Shown: positions 46,866 to 58,889, counted from the stretch's first letter. The stretch: 64,000 bases of DNA from Tenrec ecaudatus (GCF_050624435.1 NC_134538.1:129128937-129192936); one strand, 5' to 3'. The notes: generated by a model from the letters alone, not told the origin. A program made the numbers and translations.

Positions 46866-49806
46866 GAACCATCTTCCTGAGTCGAAGATCTCTGGTCTCT
46901 CTCTTTGTATGAGTCCTTTTATAAACTACCTGCTGGTAGCTGTTCTGAGGGGTCAGGCAATCGCTATATCTTCCTGTGGTTTCACTCTTATCCTAGCTGT
47001 CCAGAATTCTGTTACTTGAAATGTGTGTTGGATATTCCTCTCATGTGATACTGGTCAGATTGTTGTGGGCCCATGATGGCGTCGCTTCCCTGTCCTATCT
47101 CTAAGTGGGCTTCACAGTTCTTGGGGCACCTTGGCTGTCCTGTGGTGTTTTTTTCTCTGTAGCTGTGGTGCTGAGGAGGGCGTGCGGGTGTATCCTCCTT
47201 GGTGTAGAGCTCTGTAGCTGGCAGGGGAATTACCGAAGGCAGAAAGATTGCCTTGGAGGTTGGGAAGATGTTCCCACAGTAGCGTGGAGCCCCACAAGTG
47301 GTGGTCAGGCATTTCCCCCAGTCACTTGTAGGGCCTCAGGAATTAGGCAGGGATTGCCCCCACTTTTTTTACAGGAGAAACCCCGCTTCTTGGTGTGTGG
47401 GAGAGGGCCAGCGTTAATTCCCCAGCTGCTTGCCAAGCCAATAAATGCTGGTGGGATCTCCCCCAGTTGGGCCTTCAGAGTTGCCCTATGTGGAGAAAAG
47501 TGACCTGGAGGACGATAGTGTCTTGTAGTAGGAAAGAGAGTGAAAGGAGAGGAAAAAGAGAGAAAGAGGAAGACACACACTGGGGCAATAATACCAAGCA
47601 AACTGACATCCACTCACCCATGTACACCTAAAGGTGAAAACAGTACAAAAAAGAAGGAAAATAAAACAACAAAAAGGAGAACTAAATATGTTGAAGCTGT
47701 GGTAGAAAATAGAGAAGACCTTGAAGGAGAGGAGAAAAGAAGAAAATGTGTAAGAAGAGTGCAATGAAAGAAAAAAAGGGAAGAGACAAGGAAGGAGGAG
47801 AGAGAATTTTAAATATAGTTAAAGAAATAGCTGACCCCATGCTGTGCTGTGTGTAGCATTGACTTGTCCTGTGTGCAGCACTGTCTTATGGGTCAGGCTG
47901 CCCACTGGGAGGACAGGGTTGCCCTAGGCTGAGTGTAGGGGTCTGGGAACCAGCAGTGGTATGTGCAAGGAATGACAGTGAGCAGAGAGAATCATACAAG
48001 CTGAGAGAGAGGTGAAGAGAGCAAAGACAGAGAGAAGAAAGAAAGAAAAAGAGAATAAAGATAAAGAAGGAAATAAACCCAACTGAGTTCACGAAGGTTG
48101 GCTGTGATGGTAAGAGAGAAGGATGATTGCTTGGATGTGCGGCCATAGGGGTTTAGACCCTGCCCCCAAATGGTAGGTTGGTGTGTGCCCTTTTAATGCA
48201 AGGCCCTGTGGTGCTGGGCAGAATTTCCCTAGTTGACCAGATCGCTTTAGAGGTCTGATGGCGATCCCCTCAGCAGCGCAGTGAGTTGTAGGTGTTTGTC
48301 CCAGGTGCCTTGAGTGGTGTACAGCACTCCCATAGAGGGCAGGCTGGAGTTCCTTCTGCTATTTGGGTTGATTTTCCCTAAGCGGAGGGTAGTGACCTGA
48401 AAGCCAGTAGTGGCATATGATAGGACAGAGTGGGAGAGAAGAGGAGAAAGATGGGAAAAGAGGGGGGAAAACGAGGGATAAAGAAGAAAGAGAAAATAAA
48501 ACCCCAACACAAACCTAAGCTCGTTGAGACTGAGTGCGGTGGAAAAGTTAGAAGGGCTAGTGAATATAGAGAGAAGAAATAGAGTAGTAGGTAAGGAAAT
48601 AACTGAAGCTTAATCACCTGTCTGTGAGGCTGGAGGAGTTCCAACTCTTCCTCCAGGTAGCGGGGTGATGTACCCGATTGTTGTAGGGTTCCACAGATGC
48701 TGTGTGGGGTTACTTCAAAAGCAAGCTCGCACAGTGGCCAGGGGTCACTTGGTTGCTGGAGTTTGCTGGTGTACCTTCCTTGTGCTGTATATAGCACTGC
48801 AGGAGGGGCTTGGAGGGGGGCACTGGAGTGTTCCCTCAGCCCTGTCTGGGGCCCCAGGACAAGAAGGGCCTCCCCAGCTATGTGTAGAATCACTGAGAGA
48901 GAAGCTGGGCTTGTCCTATCTAGTCTGCTGGTGCTTACTAGATAGGAGAATTTGATTTTATATTCCCTCCCTGGCCAGCTAGAATAAAATCAAATGAAAT
49001 TGTCTTTCACAGTCACTGGGCTGCAGCTCTTGCTGTTTAAAGTTGGCTCTTGCTACAGCGGATCTTTCTTATGCTAAAAGCCTCCAGGCCCTGTAGCTGA
49101 GTTCTGGCATTCCTTAGCTAGGTTGCTTCTTGTGCTGATTTATGTTAATGGCCTCCACCTATGTGCTCCTTGGAGCTCAGCAACCAGACTTGGGTTTGAG
49201 TTTTAACCAATAATACATATTTCACCCTTCTTTTTTTTCTTGCTTGTGATGTGCTCCGATTTGGGGGCTATCAGGCTGACCCCCAGAGGGGGAAATCCAG
49301 CTTTTTATAGGGGTTATTTCCTTCTCCGCCAATTGGAACTAGGTTTGCTCCCTGGACTCCCGCCTTTCTGCCTATTTTCTCCCACACCGCGATCTTCCTA
49401 AGGTAATAATATATTTTTTCTTTTACTCTAAATTATGGCTACCCACCGCCACTCCCCTGGGCCTGAGCTCAAGACAGCCAACCACGCAGAGAGCTCGGGA
49501 GTGGAGTTCCCCTCGTGTCTGGGATTCTGTCCCCTCTCAGGCGTTCGCCTGCAGGAATTGCTGCTCCTGGCAAGTGCACACCAGTGCCTGCAGGCTCGCC
49601 AAAGCTAGAGCGCTTTAAAGCGTTCTTGGTTTGCTTTGTGAGTGGAAATCCCACGCAAAAAGGGGTTCCGGAGAAACCCTGGTACCCTAGTTCTAATTTC
49701 AGGACTCCACCTCCCGGTTTCCTTAGCCTTACCTCACAAATTTCTGGTCTGGCAGCAGGAGCTCTGGAAGGATGTGTCCTATCTGGTCGCCATTTTCTTC
49801 CCCCTC
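46866..49806 (-). mobile_element. L1 5' UTR with monomer-like modules
   Basis: About 2.9 kb of GC-moderate sequence upstream of ORF1. Three modules of about 400-450 bp each end in a purine-rich tract on the plus strand (47525-47800, 47985-48075, 48420-48505) and share strings such as 'ccagcagtggtatgtg' and 'ccagtagtggcatatg'. This resembles the tandem promoter monomers known in some L1 families. The far right end (49440-49806) is GC-rich and would be the transcription start side. Open frames here are not genes. Confidence 0.65.
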
Positions 49807-50056
49807 CTCTCTCTGTGAGTTCTAAGGCCCATGTTTTGTGGTTTTTCATGGGGCTTGACATCCACCTTTCGTCAACTGTGCTTTTCTGATGTGCTTATTC
49901 TATCTCATTTATCTCAAAAGAGATTGATTTAGGAAACACGCTACACTTATACTGTCTCATTGACATAACAAGGAAGACTCTTTTCCAAACGTGATGATTA
50001 CCGCACGTCGGGGTTTACAACCCATATTTTGGGGACACCCTATTCAATCTATAGCA
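49807..50056 (-). mobile_element. MaLR-like LTR, right remnant (partner of 26170-26225)
   Basis: Begins with 'ctctctctgtgagttctaag', an array-like unit, and passes into 'tttatctcaaaagagattga', 'ctcattgacataacaagga' and 'cccatattttggggacac'. It ends with 'tattcaatctatagca', which in reverse is the LTR start. It completes the element whose other end is at 26170. The array and the L1 therefore both lie inside one LTR. Confidence 0.65.
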
Positions 50057-50207
50057 ATCCTCTAGTTCTGCAACCTGGTCTCTATACACTCCGTACGCAC
50101 CTGTTAGAAATCCGGTAAGACATAACCCTGGCAAAGCAGAAAAATGAAAGATATTAGTGAGGCCTTGAAAATTTATGTAGGGCAACCTCCTATAATTTCA
50201 AGCATTT

Positions 50208-50545
50208 CTTTTTCTTTTTTTATATAAATCATTCTATTGGGGCTCTTACAGCTCTTTTTACAATTCATACATCAATTACGTCAAGTGCATTAGTACATAT
50301 GTTGCCATCATCATTTTCAAACCATGTTCTTTCTACTTGAGCCTGGGGTATGAGCTCCTCTAGTTTCCCTTCCTCCCCCTCCCCCACCCTTGTCACACCT
50401 TGATAAATGATTAATTATTATTATTTTCATGTTTTACACCATCTGCTGTCTCCCTTCACCCACATGTCTATTTTTCATCTCCCAGGGGGTTGGGGAGAGA
50501 GGGTGATAAATGATGCTCATTGTGATCATTGCCCCCTTCCTTCCC
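50208..50545 (-). mobile_element. L1 3' end, 5'-truncated, antisense
   Basis: T-rich start, then 'ttctattggggctcttacag', 'catatgttgccatcatcatt', 'ttctacttgagcctggggta' and 'ccttgataaatgattaatta', the standard L1 3' end of this window in reverse. Confidence 0.85.
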
Positions 50546-50640
50546 TGAGTTCTAATCTTGGAAACCCAAAGGAGCTGTTCTACCCTGTCCTATAGGATCG
50601 CAAAGAGTCAGAATCGCTCCCTAGTGGTTTGTTTGTTTGC
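50546..50640 (+). mobile_element. AfroSINE 3' portion, sense
   Basis: 'ttggaaacccaaaggagctg', 'ttctaccctgtcctatagga' and 'tcgcaaagagtcagaatcgc' are the AfroSINE 3' half. It abuts the L1 fragment. Confidence 0.8.
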
Positions 50641-51789
50641 TTAGGTACATACAGGAAGAAACGGACAATTGGAGCAACTTGGACTCATTGCTTTCTCCAA
50701 GTTACACGTCATGAAAGGTAAGAACAAGACACAATTTAATCAGGTGACTACAATGTTTGATTTCTGTCTCTTTACCCAAAGTTGTTCTTAGGAGGAAAAT
50801 ATGATTAAAGACAATAAGCAACATGCTGATTTTACCTTGTTCATCTCCATGGGCTGAACTACTCTGTAGGATCTTGTAAGAAGTGGCTCCTGATATTTTT
50901 CCAAATTATTATATTTTATTGGCATCTACTTCATACATCATAAAATTAATCCTGTAGTTATATTAAGAGAATGTGTGCGGCCAACACCACAATCATTTTG
51001 GAAATTTTTTTTTCTTTTACTCATTTGCTTTAGCTCCCTATTTGCCACCATTCTTCCTGCCATGTCCCCAGGTAATTTTCCAGCCAGTTCCTGTCTGTAG
51101 AAATATACCTATCCTGCGCAATATATACAGAAATTTTTTGAAATATAAATAGGAAATAAACAAGCAAATGAAAAAATAAGTAGACACAGCATAGAAAAAT
51201 GTCATTAAAAGAAAGCATAAGATAATAAAAACTGAAACAATTTTACAATAAGTCAAAAGGAGAATAAAAGGATAAGGTATTGAATATGTGTTTTCTCCTT
51301 ATACCCTAGTTTGGTTGATTTTCTCTTTAAGTGTCTTCTTCTACAATTAATTTAGGTCACTCTTCCAGTTTTGTAAAAAATATTAATAATTAAGTACCAT
51401 TGGGTTCCAGGTCAGAAGATCCAAAGGCACTGGATTATCATTTTTGAATTTATAATTCTCAGTAGCAAATTATTTATGAATTCATCAAGGAGATTAACAC
51501 AATTGTCTTTTTAAAAAACAAACAAAATCTAGTTAGCCAATATACAATATTTTCCAGATAAAATGTGATCATTGCCTGGAATAAAAGGGAATGGGTGTCT
51601 GAATGACCAATAATTTTGTTTCAGTATCTTGCTCTCATATTTCCTTCTATTGAAAGGTGTCAGAATTAGTCTTAATTTTAACAACCAGGTATTTTCCAAA
51701 CCTCAAACCTATATGGACATCTGTATTATGTTCAGTTCTTTAAAGAAGACTAGTGATTTTACACACATACACACACATATGTAATTTTT
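50641..51789. other. Unassigned AT-rich stretch
   Basis: About 1.15 kb without a gene or named repeat. Text around 50905-51060 ('attggcatctacttcataca') is faintly like an old L1 end but too diverged to call. Confidence 0.4.
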
Positions 51790-52000
51790 TAGCATACAAG
51801 AATGAGTGCTTTGAGTGTTTTACCAGCTTGTTCAAACATTTCAATTAGTGTTTTGTCAATTCCAGGAGTATTGCTTTTCATTAATAATTTTGGATTTCTT
51901 CCTTCAATGCCATCGGTACTTGATCATATACTCATGGAATAGTTCAACATTGACTAATTATTGTTAGTACAGTGACTCTGTGTATTCCTACCAAAGAAGG
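51790..52000 (-). mobile_element. RTE fragment, antisense, RT region
   Basis: Reverse RTE text: 'agtgttttaccagcttgttc', 'ttttgtcaattccaggagta', 'ccttcaatgccatcggtact' and 'gtacagtgactctgtgtatt'. A sense-strand RTE copy starts immediately after it. Confidence 0.7.
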
Positions 52001-52004
52001 AATA

Positions 52005-54145
52005 GGACATCCAATTTGGGACAATTAGACACTGAAAATCTCATGGATAACATCAACACACTGTCATATGCTGAAGGCCCATGAGGAGAGACTGGATATT
52101 GTCACAGATAGTGCCAGAATATGAGCCTCTGTGGTTAGAAAGTACTCAAAACATGATTGAGGTTGAGCTGCCCACTCAAAGTAGGATTGATCAGAATGAC
52201 ATGGATGGAGTAAACCTGAAGGAGTAAAGCCTTTAGGACATTCATTTGCTGATGAAGTGAAAATGAGAAGAAACAGCTGTAAACATCAATTCATCTCATG
52301 TACTCAAAAACTTGAATTGTAGGAAGTATGAATCTAGGAAAATTGGAAGTTGTCAAAATGAAATTGAACCCATTATGATTGATATTACAGGCATTAATGA
52401 CCTAACATGGACTAGCCACAGAAAATGATGGTGTTTACTGTCCTGGGAATGACACAATCTAGAGGAATGACTTTTCAGTCATTGTCAAAAATTATATTTC
52501 AATATATATCTTGAAGTACAATGCTGTCTGTGACAGGGAGATAAATATATATTCAATTTAAGACTATTCAATAAGTACAACTATTATTTAAACCTATGCA
52601 CCAACCACCAAAACTAGTGAAAAAGAAGTGGATGAACTGTATCAACATCTGAAGTCTGAAATTGATCAAACATGTATTCAAGATGTAGTGATAATTATTG
52701 GCAATTGGATTTCAAAAGGCGGAAACAAAGAGGTAGAAACAGCAGCCAGAAAATATGGTCTTGGGGATAGAAACAAAGCTGAGGATTGCATGAGAGAATT
52801 TTGCAAGATCAACAACTCCTTCATTGCAAATCCCCTTTTTGAAAACCACAAACAGGACGTATACACATGAATTTCTCCAAATGGATTGCACAGAAATCAA
52901 AATGATTACATCTATGCGAAGATATAATGGATAAGCTCAATAAGGACAGCGAAAATTAGGCCAGGGGCTGACTGTGGAACAAACCATCAATTGCTCATAT
53001 GTACATTCAAGTTGAAGCTAAAGAAAATTTAATATAAGGCCAGGAGAACCAAGTTTTGAACTTGAGTTTATCCCATGTGAATTTAAAGAACATCTCATGA
53101 CTAGATTTGACATATTGAACACTGACAGAAGACTAAATAAATTGTGGGATTATATCAAAACATCTTTCATTAAGAAAGCAAGACATAACTAAGAAGGCAA
53201 GAGAGAAAGGATGAACATGCACATCAGATGAGACTGAAGCTTGCTCTTAATGCTAGAGCAGCTAAAACAAATGGAAGAAATAATGAAAAAAAACTGAACA
53301 GAAAATCAGACAGGAATGTTTGAGAAGACAAAGTAAAATACTTTGAAATGTGCAAAAACCAAGAATAAGAAAAGGAAATAGGAAGAACGCAGCATATTGC
53401 AAATGGAAAGAATTCAAAGGGAAAAAAATTAAACCTCAGGTTGCAATACTGAAATAGTCTATGGAAAAAATATTGAATGATGCAGGAAGTATCAAAAAAG
53501 ATGGAAAGAACATGCAGAGACACTGCATTGAAAATAGTGAGTCAACATTCCAACATTTCAGCAGGTTGTGTATGAGCAAGAACCAATGGTGCTGAAGGAA
53601 TAAGATCAAGCTGCACTGAAAGCATTGATTAAAATTAAAGACTCCAAGAATTGCTGGAATACCAACTGAAGTATTTCAACAAGCTGATGAAGCATAAGAA
53701 ACATTCACTTGTCTGTGCTAAGAAATTTGGGTGTTTGTCTACCTGGTCAACTGACTGGAAAGATCTATATTTGTACCCACTCCAAAGAGAGATGACCCAA
53801 AAGATTTCTCAATTTATAGAACAATATGAGTGATATCATGTGCAAGTGAAATTTTACTGAAGATCACCCAACAATGATAGCAACAATAAATTCACTGGGA
53901 GCTGCCAGAATTTCAGGCAAGATTCAGAAGAAGATATGGAGCAAGGGATTTCATTGCTGATATCAGGTAGATCTTGTCTGAAAACAGAGAATATCAGAAT
54001 TAGGTTTAGTTCCATTTTATTGACTATGCAAAGATTTTCAAGTATGTTAACCCTAAGAAAATATGGCTATTCTTGAGAAGAATGGGAATTTCAGATCACT
54101 TCATGTGGAACCTGTGCATGAATCAAGAAGCAGTTTAAGACACGA
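52005..54145 (+). pseudogene. RTE (BovB-like) LINE, sense, endonuclease to RT, inactive
   Basis: About 2.1 kb of an RTE element in sense. The endonuclease domain is recognisable at 52628-52867, where the open frame contains 'DVVIIIGNWISKGGNKEVET' and 'FCKINNSFIANPLFENHKQD'. In active members the 'GDWN' motif carries a catalytic aspartate, which is replaced here by asparagine (GNW). The reverse-transcriptase region lies at about 53640-54140, with 'atttatagaacaatatgag' and 'cattttattgactatgcaaa' as landmarks, and is broken by stops. The 3' third is absent at this point, where an L1 end is inserted. Confidence 0.8.
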
Positions 54146-54147
54146 CA

Positions 54148-54375
54148 AAATAATAATAACTTATAGATTATCAAGGATTCACAAGGAAGGGTCTGTGGGG
54201 AGGGAGGAGAAAAAAATGAGGAGCTGATATCTAGGGCTCAAGTAGAAAGCAAATATTTTGCTAATGATGAGGGCAACAAATGTACAAATGTGCTTGACAC
54301 AATGGATAGATGTATGGATTGTGATAAGAGTTGTATGAGCTCCCAATAAAATGATTTTTTAAAAGAAAGAAATAA
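54148..54375 (+). mobile_element. L1 3' end, 5'-truncated, sense
   Basis: 'gctgatatctagggctcaag', 'acaaatgtgcttgacacaat' and 'gtatgagctcccaataaaat' with an A-rich tail. It is inserted between two parts of sense-strand RTE sequence. Confidence 0.85.
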
Positions 54376-54499
54376 GCAAGGAACAACAATATTTATACCA
54401 CATTTATCTGAAAAAAGCACCCTTACTCAACATATATAAATAGCCACCACAAATCCATAATAAAGTATTTGTTTGGGTGAAAAATAAATTTTTAAGGGG

Positions 54500-55045
54500 C
54501 TGTTATAGTCTGCATAAGACCTCTTCAAAATTTTGAAAAGCAAGAAAATTATTTTGAGGATTAAGGTGTACCTGATCTAAGCCACGCTATTTTCAGTTGC
54601 CTCACATGCATGTGAATGTTAGATATTGCAGAACAAATACCAAAGAAGAATGCATGCAGTTAAAGAAGAACCCATGGTTGAAAATATTGAAAGAAAGATA
54701 TGGAAAGAACCATAAACTCCTTAAAACAAGCATATCAATCTTGGAAGAAGCACAGCCAGAATGCTCCACTAAAACAAGGAAGCAATACTTTGTCTCTGGT
54801 TCCTTGGACATATTATCAAGGAGACTAGTTCTTGATTAAGGACATCATGTTTTGTAAAGTAGAGGGGCAGCCAAAAGAGGAAGGCCCTCAGCAAGATGAA
54901 CTGAAAAAGCTGCAGCAGCAATAAATTCAAAAACTAAGAGCAATTGTCAGGACAGGTCAGGACTAGGCACTGTTTTGTTTGGTTGTCCCCAGTGTCACTA
55001 TGAGTCAGACCCAAGTCAACAACACATAACAATAACAACATTCTT
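54500..55045 (+). mobile_element. RTE 3' end, sense
   Basis: 'gaggattaaggtgtacctga', 'cacatgcatgtgaatgttag', 'agaagcacagccagaatgct', 'ttccttggacatattatcaa' and the terminal 'caacaacacataacaataac'. The frame is broken. It probably belongs with the copy at 52005 after an internal loss. Confidence 0.75.
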
Positions 55046-56515
55046 TTTCTACTAATGCTTCACACCAACTTAAAAGCACCTTACCACAACAGCAATAAAC
55101 ATGTCTCTGCTGGTCAGAGAATAAAATAAATATAATCACTAACTCTCCCCAATATTGAATAATGTATCTGGGATTAGAAACCTCATCTCAAAACTGGAGA
55201 ACAGCATTATAGAGAGCATTTAGTTTAAATGGTATACACTCTACACTTAATAAGGGTGATTAGTGATGCAAGACTTTATTCTAGAACTCTACATTTTTAA
55301 AATTTTGACTTCTCATTTAAATAAAAAATGGTGCATTGATTATAGAATTAAACAATAACAAACTGTGACACATGTGTGATAAAGCCCATTTTATGTGATC
55401 CCTGAATGACAAATTTAGACAATTGTAATGATAAAAGGTATTTTGGAAAAATAAATGAGTAAAAAGAGAAGGTTAAAAGTTCACCCTTACTGAGTGAGCC
55501 AGGTTGATATAAATAGATAATGAGGTTTAGTACAGGGAAAAGTATTTTGCAAAATGAATAGTGAGGACTTTACTTATTATTAATCATAGCCTTCATGACA
55601 TTTGTAAGTCTTATAAGAGTAAAAATCCATAAGCATTTCAGTCACTCCTTTATATAATTATGCAGTAAGAAATTGCCTAAATTAAGGCATTTTAAAAAGT
55701 TCAGGATGAAGAAAAAAATTTTCCCTATATTAAATAACTACTTGAATATCAAATTAATCCTTTTCAATTCCACAGAATAAAGACATTTTTTCAACAAATT
55801 TTACTTGGTAAAATATGTTTAAAAGCATGTGATCTTTAGTTTTTATACAAGTATATACTTCATTTAAGACTCATTGTATTGCTGGTAAAGTCAATTACTG
55901 TTTTTCATGGATACATGATATTTGGCAAAAATCTATTGTTACTGCCTCATTTACATTTTACATTCAGGAATGATTTATAAGGTTAAGTAATAGTATTTTT
56001 TAAAGAGAAGATATACAATGTATTTTAGAGTCTTTGAAAGTAATGATTTACTGTATGTAATGGTACCAAGAAAATCTAGCATGAGTTGGCAATATCCAAA
56101 TATGTCACAGCCATGATCCAGTAGTCCAGTATCGACATATATTATGTCTTCTGTTTCAGCCCCTGCCACCTCAGTGGTTTGTTAGCTCATTCGCATACTA
56201 ACTTATTAAAATATATGGCATAGTTATAATATATAAGTTTACTTATGCAAAGAAACTCTGAATACATTTACTAATACATAACATTTCCCCATGTAAATTT
56301 CCTCATATTTGAAGTTTAAGTTATGCATAAAAGATTCATCTACAGAATGACAATGACTTTATTCAAATTTCTTAAGTCATCTGGCTATCATGTATAAAAT
56401 ATATGCAAAAATAAAATTTAAAATATTTTCTTGGATAGCATCTGATAATAATCTTTACATTGATGTTATCTAAAAGTAGATAACTTTGCAACTTACTGTT
56501 AAATAGGTTAAGGGC
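55046..56515. other. Unassigned AT-rich stretch
   Basis: About 1.5 kb with no gene or repeat that I can support. It is the largest non-RTE gap in the 51.8-62.9 kb region. Confidence 0.45.
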
Positions 56516-56519
56516 AACA

Positions 56520-56759
56520 GAGGATAATGTAATATATGAAAATAATAATATATAACTTATCAATGGTTCATGAGGGAGGGTGGGTGGGGCAGGGAGGGAA
56601 AAAATGAGGAGCTGATATCTAGGGCTCAAATAGAAAGAAAATGCTTTGAAAATGATGATGGCCCCATACATGCAAATGTGCTTGACACAATGGATGAATG
56701 TATGGATTGTGATAAGAGATGTGAGAGCCCCCATTAAGAGTATTTAATAATTAAAAAAT
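56520..56759 (+). mobile_element. L1 3' end, 5'-truncated, sense
   Basis: 'tcatgagggagggtgggtgg', 'gctgatatctagggctcaaa', 'aaatgtgcttgacacaatgg' and an A-rich end. It lies directly left of an RTE copy. Confidence 0.85.
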
Positions 56760-56764
56760 GTGTA

Positions 56765-57769
56765 GTAGCTAAGACAAATTGAAGCTATGATGCAGTGCAA
56801 GGGATACACAGAAATTTTCAAAGGGCAGCTTAAGAAAACAAAGTAAAAGTATTATAATGAAATGTGAAAAGACCTAAAGCCAGAAGGAAAGAACATAGGT
56901 GCAGGTTCAAATAACTGAAGGGAAAAAATGTAACCCTCAAGGAGCAGTGGGGAAAAATCCTTGTGGTAAAATAGCGAGTGCCAGAGGAGCATCAAAAGAT
57001 GCCAGATGGACTACGTCCAGACGGTGGACTAAAAGAATAGATCGACTCGCAAACATGTGAAGAAGTAGCATGCGATCCAGAATCTATGGTTGCGGAGGAA
57101 ATTGTCCAAGTTTCACTGAAGGCATTAGTGGAGAAGGCTTGAATGACGGATGGGATACCAACGGAAATATTGCCGCACTTGAGGAACTCACTAATCTATC
57201 TCAGGATATCTGGAAACAGTTAACAGGGTGACCAGTTGGAAGAGCTGTATATTTGTGCCCATTCTAAAGAAAGGTGACGGAGTAGAATGCAGAAATAACC
57301 AAACAACACAATTAATATTAAGTGAAAAAAGAACTTTGCTGAAGATAATTCTAAAACAGTTGAAGCAGTACACCAGAGTTGCCAGTTTCAAGAGAGACTT
57401 GAAAAGGGATTGGAATAAGGATATAATTACTGACATCAGATGGATCTTGGCTGAAAGTAGAGTATACGAGAAATACGTTTAAGTCTATTTTATTGACTGT
57501 GCATAGGCTTTCAAGCGCGTGGATTATAATGAACTATTGATAGCACTGGGAAGAACGGTCATTCCAGAACACTTCATTGTGCACATGGGAAACTGCATAT
57601 GGACAAAGAAGCAGCGATGCTAACAGAACAAGGGAATTGCTGCTTGGTTTAAAACCAGGGACGGTGTGCATTGGGGTTGTATTCGTTCATCCTAATGATT
57701 CTATTTGTATGGTGAACAATAATCTGAGAAGCTGGGCTATCTGAGGAAGAACACGTCATCTAGGTTGAA
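56765..57769 (+). mobile_element. RTE fragment, sense, RT region, inactive
   Basis: Sense RTE with 'gtttcactgaaggcattagt', 'ttgtgcccattctaaagaaa', 'ggtgacggagtagaatgcag', and 'tattttattgactgtgcata'. An open frame at 57228-57482 covers part of the reverse transcriptase, and neighbouring frames are broken. Its continuation at 58085 is separated by an antisense RTE piece. Confidence 0.75.
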
Positions 57770-58080
57770 GCACAGTTCATTGTTGCTATGTGCCGCTGGT
57801 CCTGTGACGTCAATGGTTCTTATGCTTGAGTCCATCATCACAGCCAATGTGTCCATCTGTCTCATCAAAGGTCTTTCTGTTTCACTGTTCCTCTGCCTTC
57901 ACAAGCATGGTACCCTTCTCCAGGGACTGGTTTCTCCGGATGCCGTGTCCAAAATACACGGATGAAACCTCATTATCATTTCTTTTATGGAGCATTCTGG
58001 CTATACTACCTCCAAGAAAGATTTTGGTTTTTGTCAGTCCATGGTTTCCATTTTACATTCAATATTATTTTTTCTATAAG
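57770..58080 (-). mobile_element. RTE 3' end, antisense
   Basis: 'tatgcttgagtccatcatca', 'aatgtgtccatctgtctcat', 'cttctccagggactggtttc', 'gagcattctggctatactac' and 'gtcagtccatggtttcca' are the RTE 3' end in reverse. It is flanked on both sides by sense RTE, which gives a local inverted arrangement. Confidence 0.75.
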
Positions 58081-58084
58081 TAAG

Positions 58085-58590
58085 GATGGCTTGAAACATT
58101 TACCGATAAAGATAGAGGATGGCAGCCTTTAGTATGTATTACAACTCAATGTAGAGAAAACCAAAATCTTCCCAATTCTGCAAATAGGTAATATCATGAA
58201 AAATGGAGAAAAGGTTGAAGTTGTCATGGACTTCATCTTGCTTGGATCCACAGTACAGGAGTATGGATGCATCAATCAAGAAACCAAACAGGACTTTGCA
58301 GTCGGTATATCTGCTGAACAAGGCCTCTTTAAATTATTGACAAGCAAAAGATGTTGCTTTGAAGATTAAGGTATGCCTTGCCCAAGCCCTGCTATTTTCA
58401 ATTGTCATACATGCATGTGAACGTTGGATATTGAGAAGAAGCACTGCAAGAGAATCCATGCATTTGAATTCCGGTGTGCTCAAAGAATATTGACAGCACA
58501 GTTCATTGACAAGCTGCAATATGTAGATAACATGACTTAGCTAGCTGAAAGCAAGAGAGCTTGGTGTACTTCTTAAGGAAAATTAAATAC
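58085..58590 (+). mobile_element. RTE 3' region, sense
   Basis: 'gtatgtattacaactcaatg', 'cttcatcttgcttggatcca', 'gaagattaaggtatgccttg' and 'catgcatgtgaacgttggat'. It plausibly continues the copy at 56765. Confidence 0.75.
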
Positions 58591-58594
58591 TCAG

Positions 58595-58888
58595 GCTTCA
58601 TTATGGATTGCAATTCAATGCTAACAAAACCAAAATCTTCACAAATAAACCATTAGATAACATTATGCTAAAAGTAGAAAGAATTGAAGTAGCCATGGAT
58701 TTTATGCTATTTGGATTCACAATCAATGCTCATGGAAATAGCATCCAAGAATTCAAATAGCATTGCATTAGTCAAATATGCTGCAGAATACCTTTTTTAA
58801 GTTTTGAAAAGCAATGATTTTGAGGTTTAATATGTGCCTGGCCAAAGTCAGTATATATTCAATCACCTCATATGATTGTGATGTATGT
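58595..58888 (+). mobile_element. RTE 3' region, sense, second copy, split by an LTR
   Basis: Repeats RTE landmarks already passed at 58130, for example 'ttatggattgcaattcaatg' and 'caatcaatgctcatggaaat', so it is a separate copy. It stops at the LTR at 58890 and resumes at 59350. Confidence 0.75.
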
Positions 58889-58889
58889 A

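Larger units (their letters stand above)
37879..49806 (-). mobile_element. Long L1 retrotransposon, antisense, both UTRs present, inactive
   Basis: The poly-A tail appears as T-rich sequence at 37879-37905. In element order from the right are a 5' UTR of about 2.9 kb, ORF1, ORF2 and a 3' UTR of about 2.4 kb. The 5' end reads, in reverse, as a G-rich start followed by 'aagaaaatggcgaccag', typical of L1 promoters. Removing the 2-kb HNRNPF insertion leaves about 9.9 kb, longer than the usual 6-7 kb of mammalian L1. Both ORFs are broken. It sits at the right edge of the minisatellite and is probably flanked by a short target duplication. Confidence 0.9.

Noticed and set aside
47105..49889. Open frames of 60-171 codons in the L1 5' UTR region
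   Set aside because: Overlapping frames on both strands in GC-richer DNA with no recognisable domain. They fall between the L1 promoter end and ORF1.
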